Shown: piece by piece, positions 8,179-9,352 of the stretch
Position numbering within the stretch: position 1 is the first letter of the stretch
Layout: each line of letters starts with the position of its first letter
Source: an uncultured Angelakisella sp.
Lineage (GTDB): Bacteria > Bacillota > Clostridia > Oscillospirales > Ruminococcaceae
NCBI GenBank assembly: GCA_910585535.1
Contig: CAJUFK010000125.1
Span: 1 to 9,352, forward strand
Length of the DNA: 9,352 nt
Direction of reading: 5' to 3'
Program-made: the position numbers and the translations under genes
The notes under the pieces: model-generated
Database searches by the model: none
Told to the model about the DNA's origin: nothing
What the model saw: the letters and a program-made list of their open reading frames with translations, nothing else

Positions 8179-8185
8179 CGCAACA

Positions 8186-9352
8186 ATGGACAATAAAACT
8201 GTTATCAATCCGTCCTTACAGCAGTCAGCTCCGACTGCAATAAATACGGATGTCATTGCGGAATACAATAGACAGAACGGCATTCAGGAAGACCTTATCG
8301 GTGAAGGCGTGACTCTGTGTGAGAAATACATAGTGGAGGGACGCCTTGAGGTTGCTTCAGGCGAGGCCGACCTGTATCTTTGCGCCTGTAATGGCACAAA
8401 ATATGTCGCCAAAGTCTATAAGCGCCAGTTTGCTATTAAACAGGAAGTCATTGATGCGCTTCTGAAGATCGAATCGCCTTTTGTTGCCAAACTCTATGAG
8501 ACGGGCACATATAATGGGTATCCTGTCGAGATTCTGCCATATTATGAAAATGGTAGCCTTCAGGGGAAGCAGTATTCTGAGACTGATCTGATAGAGACAA
8601 TCATCCCAAATATCAATGAAGGATTACACGCTATCCACACTGCTGGCATCATTCATAAAGACCTCAAACCATCTAATATCATGCTTAACGATGATGGGAA
8701 AACAGTGGCCATTATTGACTTTGGCATAAGTTCCGCCATAGAAGATGGCAACACCGTTCTTGTAACGAAGACGGGTATGACGCCAGAGTATTCTGCACCG
8801 GAGACATTCAAAAACCTGTTTTATGAGGGCTCAGATTACTATTCTTTTGGTATAACACTGTTTGAACTCTTCTCAGGATACACCCCATATGCGAATATGC
8901 AGCCGGATGAGATAGAACAGTATGTCTCCCTCCAAAGGATTCCATTCCCAGAGGGAATGAGCGATTTGCTTAAAGATTTTATAGCTGCCTTAACCTATTA
9001 CGATATTACTAACCGTAAGAATAAGAATAACCCTAATCGGCGTTGGACATACGAAGAGGTTAAGCGTTGGTTGGATGGCGATGATTCGCTGGTCATCCCT
9101 GGAGAGGGCATCGGTAATGTTGGTAAGGGTACTATGCCAGCATTTCAGTTTATGGATGAGACCTACACTGATCCAGCAGCCTTGGTTGTTGCTTTGGCGA
9201 AGAATTGGGAGGAGGGGAAAAAGCAGCTATTCAGAGGACACATAACCGCCCACTTCAAGGTGTTTGACCAAGATCTCGCCAAAAAGTGTTTGGCGGCAGA
9301 AGAGGCTGCGCAGCGTGAAAATGGCAAGGATGATGTGATCTATTGGAATCTG
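8186..9352 (+). CDS. Hanks-type Ser/Thr protein kinase with C-terminal accessory module (3' end outside window)
   Basis: The frame is open from the ATG at 8186 to the last base of the window, giving 389 residues without a stop. Kinase features seen: a nucleotide-binding loop around 56-64 (VASGEADLY), ATP-anchoring K76 in VAKVYKR, a candidate helix-C glutamate E87, catalytic loop HKDLKPSN at 157-164 with D159 and N164, DFG at 178-180, and an activation segment with several Thr leading to APE at 204-206. 'DYYSFGITLFELFSG' is the usual F helix. All residues needed for phosphotransfer are present, so it should be active. The HKD triad has Lys where many regulated kinases have Arg. The lobe ends near 'RRWTYEEVKRWLDGD' (about residue 305). 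After it comes an unassigned module with 'NWEEGKKQLFRGHI' and 'AEEAAQ', which resembles modules I remember following kinases in Clostridia but cannot name. There is no transmembrane segment in the visible part. The target is unknown; the adjacent helicase or methylase is a reasonable guess. Confidence 0.87.
   Translation, partial: MDNKTVINPSLQQSAPTAINTDVIAEYNRQNGIQEDLIGEGVTLCEKYIVEGRLEVASGEADLYLCACNGTKYVAKVYKRQFAIKQEVIDALLKIESPFVAKLYETGTYNGYPVEILPYYENGSLQGKQYSETDLIETIIPNINEGLHAIHTAGIIHKDLKPSNIMLNDDGKTVAIIDFGISSAIEDGNTVLVTKTGMTPEYSAPETFKNLFYEGSDYYSFGITLFELFSGYTPYANMQPDEIEQYVSLQRIPFPEGMSDLLKDFIAALTYYDITNRKNKNNPNRRWTYEEVKRWLDGDDSLVIPGEGIGNVGKGTMPAFQFMDETYTDPAALVVALAKNWEEGKKQLFRGHITAHFKVFDQDLAKKCLAAEEAAQRENGKDDVIYWNL

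Noticed and set aside
8158..8185. Possible terminator or promoter between the YdbC-like gene and the kinase gene
   Set aside because: The 28-nt gap has no inverted repeat, no T-run and no convincing -35/-10 pair. It holds only the kinase ribosome binding site.
1199..9352. Assignment as a Mokosh type I system (helicase plus kinase)
   Set aside because: As I recall it, Mokosh has the kinase fused to or paired with a different helicase layout and a PLD-type nuclease. Here the nuclease is Vsr-like, the helicase has DUF4011 and SWIM, and the kinase is separate, so the name is not justified.

Overview
The window looks like part of a bacterial defence or mobile-element island from a low-to-mid GC Firmicute, probably a gut Clostridium-type organism (Lachnospiraceae or Oscillospiraceae-like). 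The grounds are strong AGGAGG-type ribosome binding sites, a YdbC/PC4-like single-strand DNA binding protein typical of Firmicutes, and protein family flavour. The taxonomic call is inference only. All genes are on the + strand and tightly packed. The gaps are 38, 11 and 28 nt, with no terminator or promoter visible between them, so the four genes probably form one transcription unit that starts before the window and continues past it.

Layout: (1) 1-1160 is the C-terminal part, about 385 residues, of a DNA methyltransferase or restriction enzyme of the type ISP (LlaBIII-like) class. It covers the target-recognition/specificity domain. (2) 1199-7897 is a giant protein of 2232 residues. In order it has an N-terminal zinc ribbon, a SWIM zinc finger, a DUF4011 region, a superfamily 1 helicase core split by an insert of more than 900 residues, a Vsr-like (MTES_1575 type) nuclease domain, a highly charged helix of about 105 residues, an SH3-like 'TFGxGKI' domain, a linker carrying a possible sliding-clamp-binding pentapeptide, and a small conserved C-terminal domain. 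(3) 7909-8157 is an 82-residue YdbC/PC4-like protein, expected to bind single-stranded nucleic acid. Its Shine-Dalgarno overlaps the helicase stop codon. (4) 8186-9352 is a Hanks-type Ser/Thr protein kinase with all core catalytic motifs, followed by an unassigned C-terminal module. It is open at the window edge.

How they may work together (inference): the methyltransferase/specificity subunit would mark or recognise DNA, the helicase-nuclease would unwind and cut it, the YdbC-like protein would hold the single strand produced, and the kinase would act as a sensor or switch on one of them. Modification enzyme, helicase-nuclease and kinase are each known from phage-defence systems: BREX type 2 has a kinase, Mokosh combines a helicase with a kinase, and DISARM combines a methylase with a helicase. 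I do not recognise this four-gene combination as a named system. No RNA genes, CRISPR arrays, insertion sequences, attachment sites or terminators were seen, and no stretch longer than 38 nt lacks a gene.
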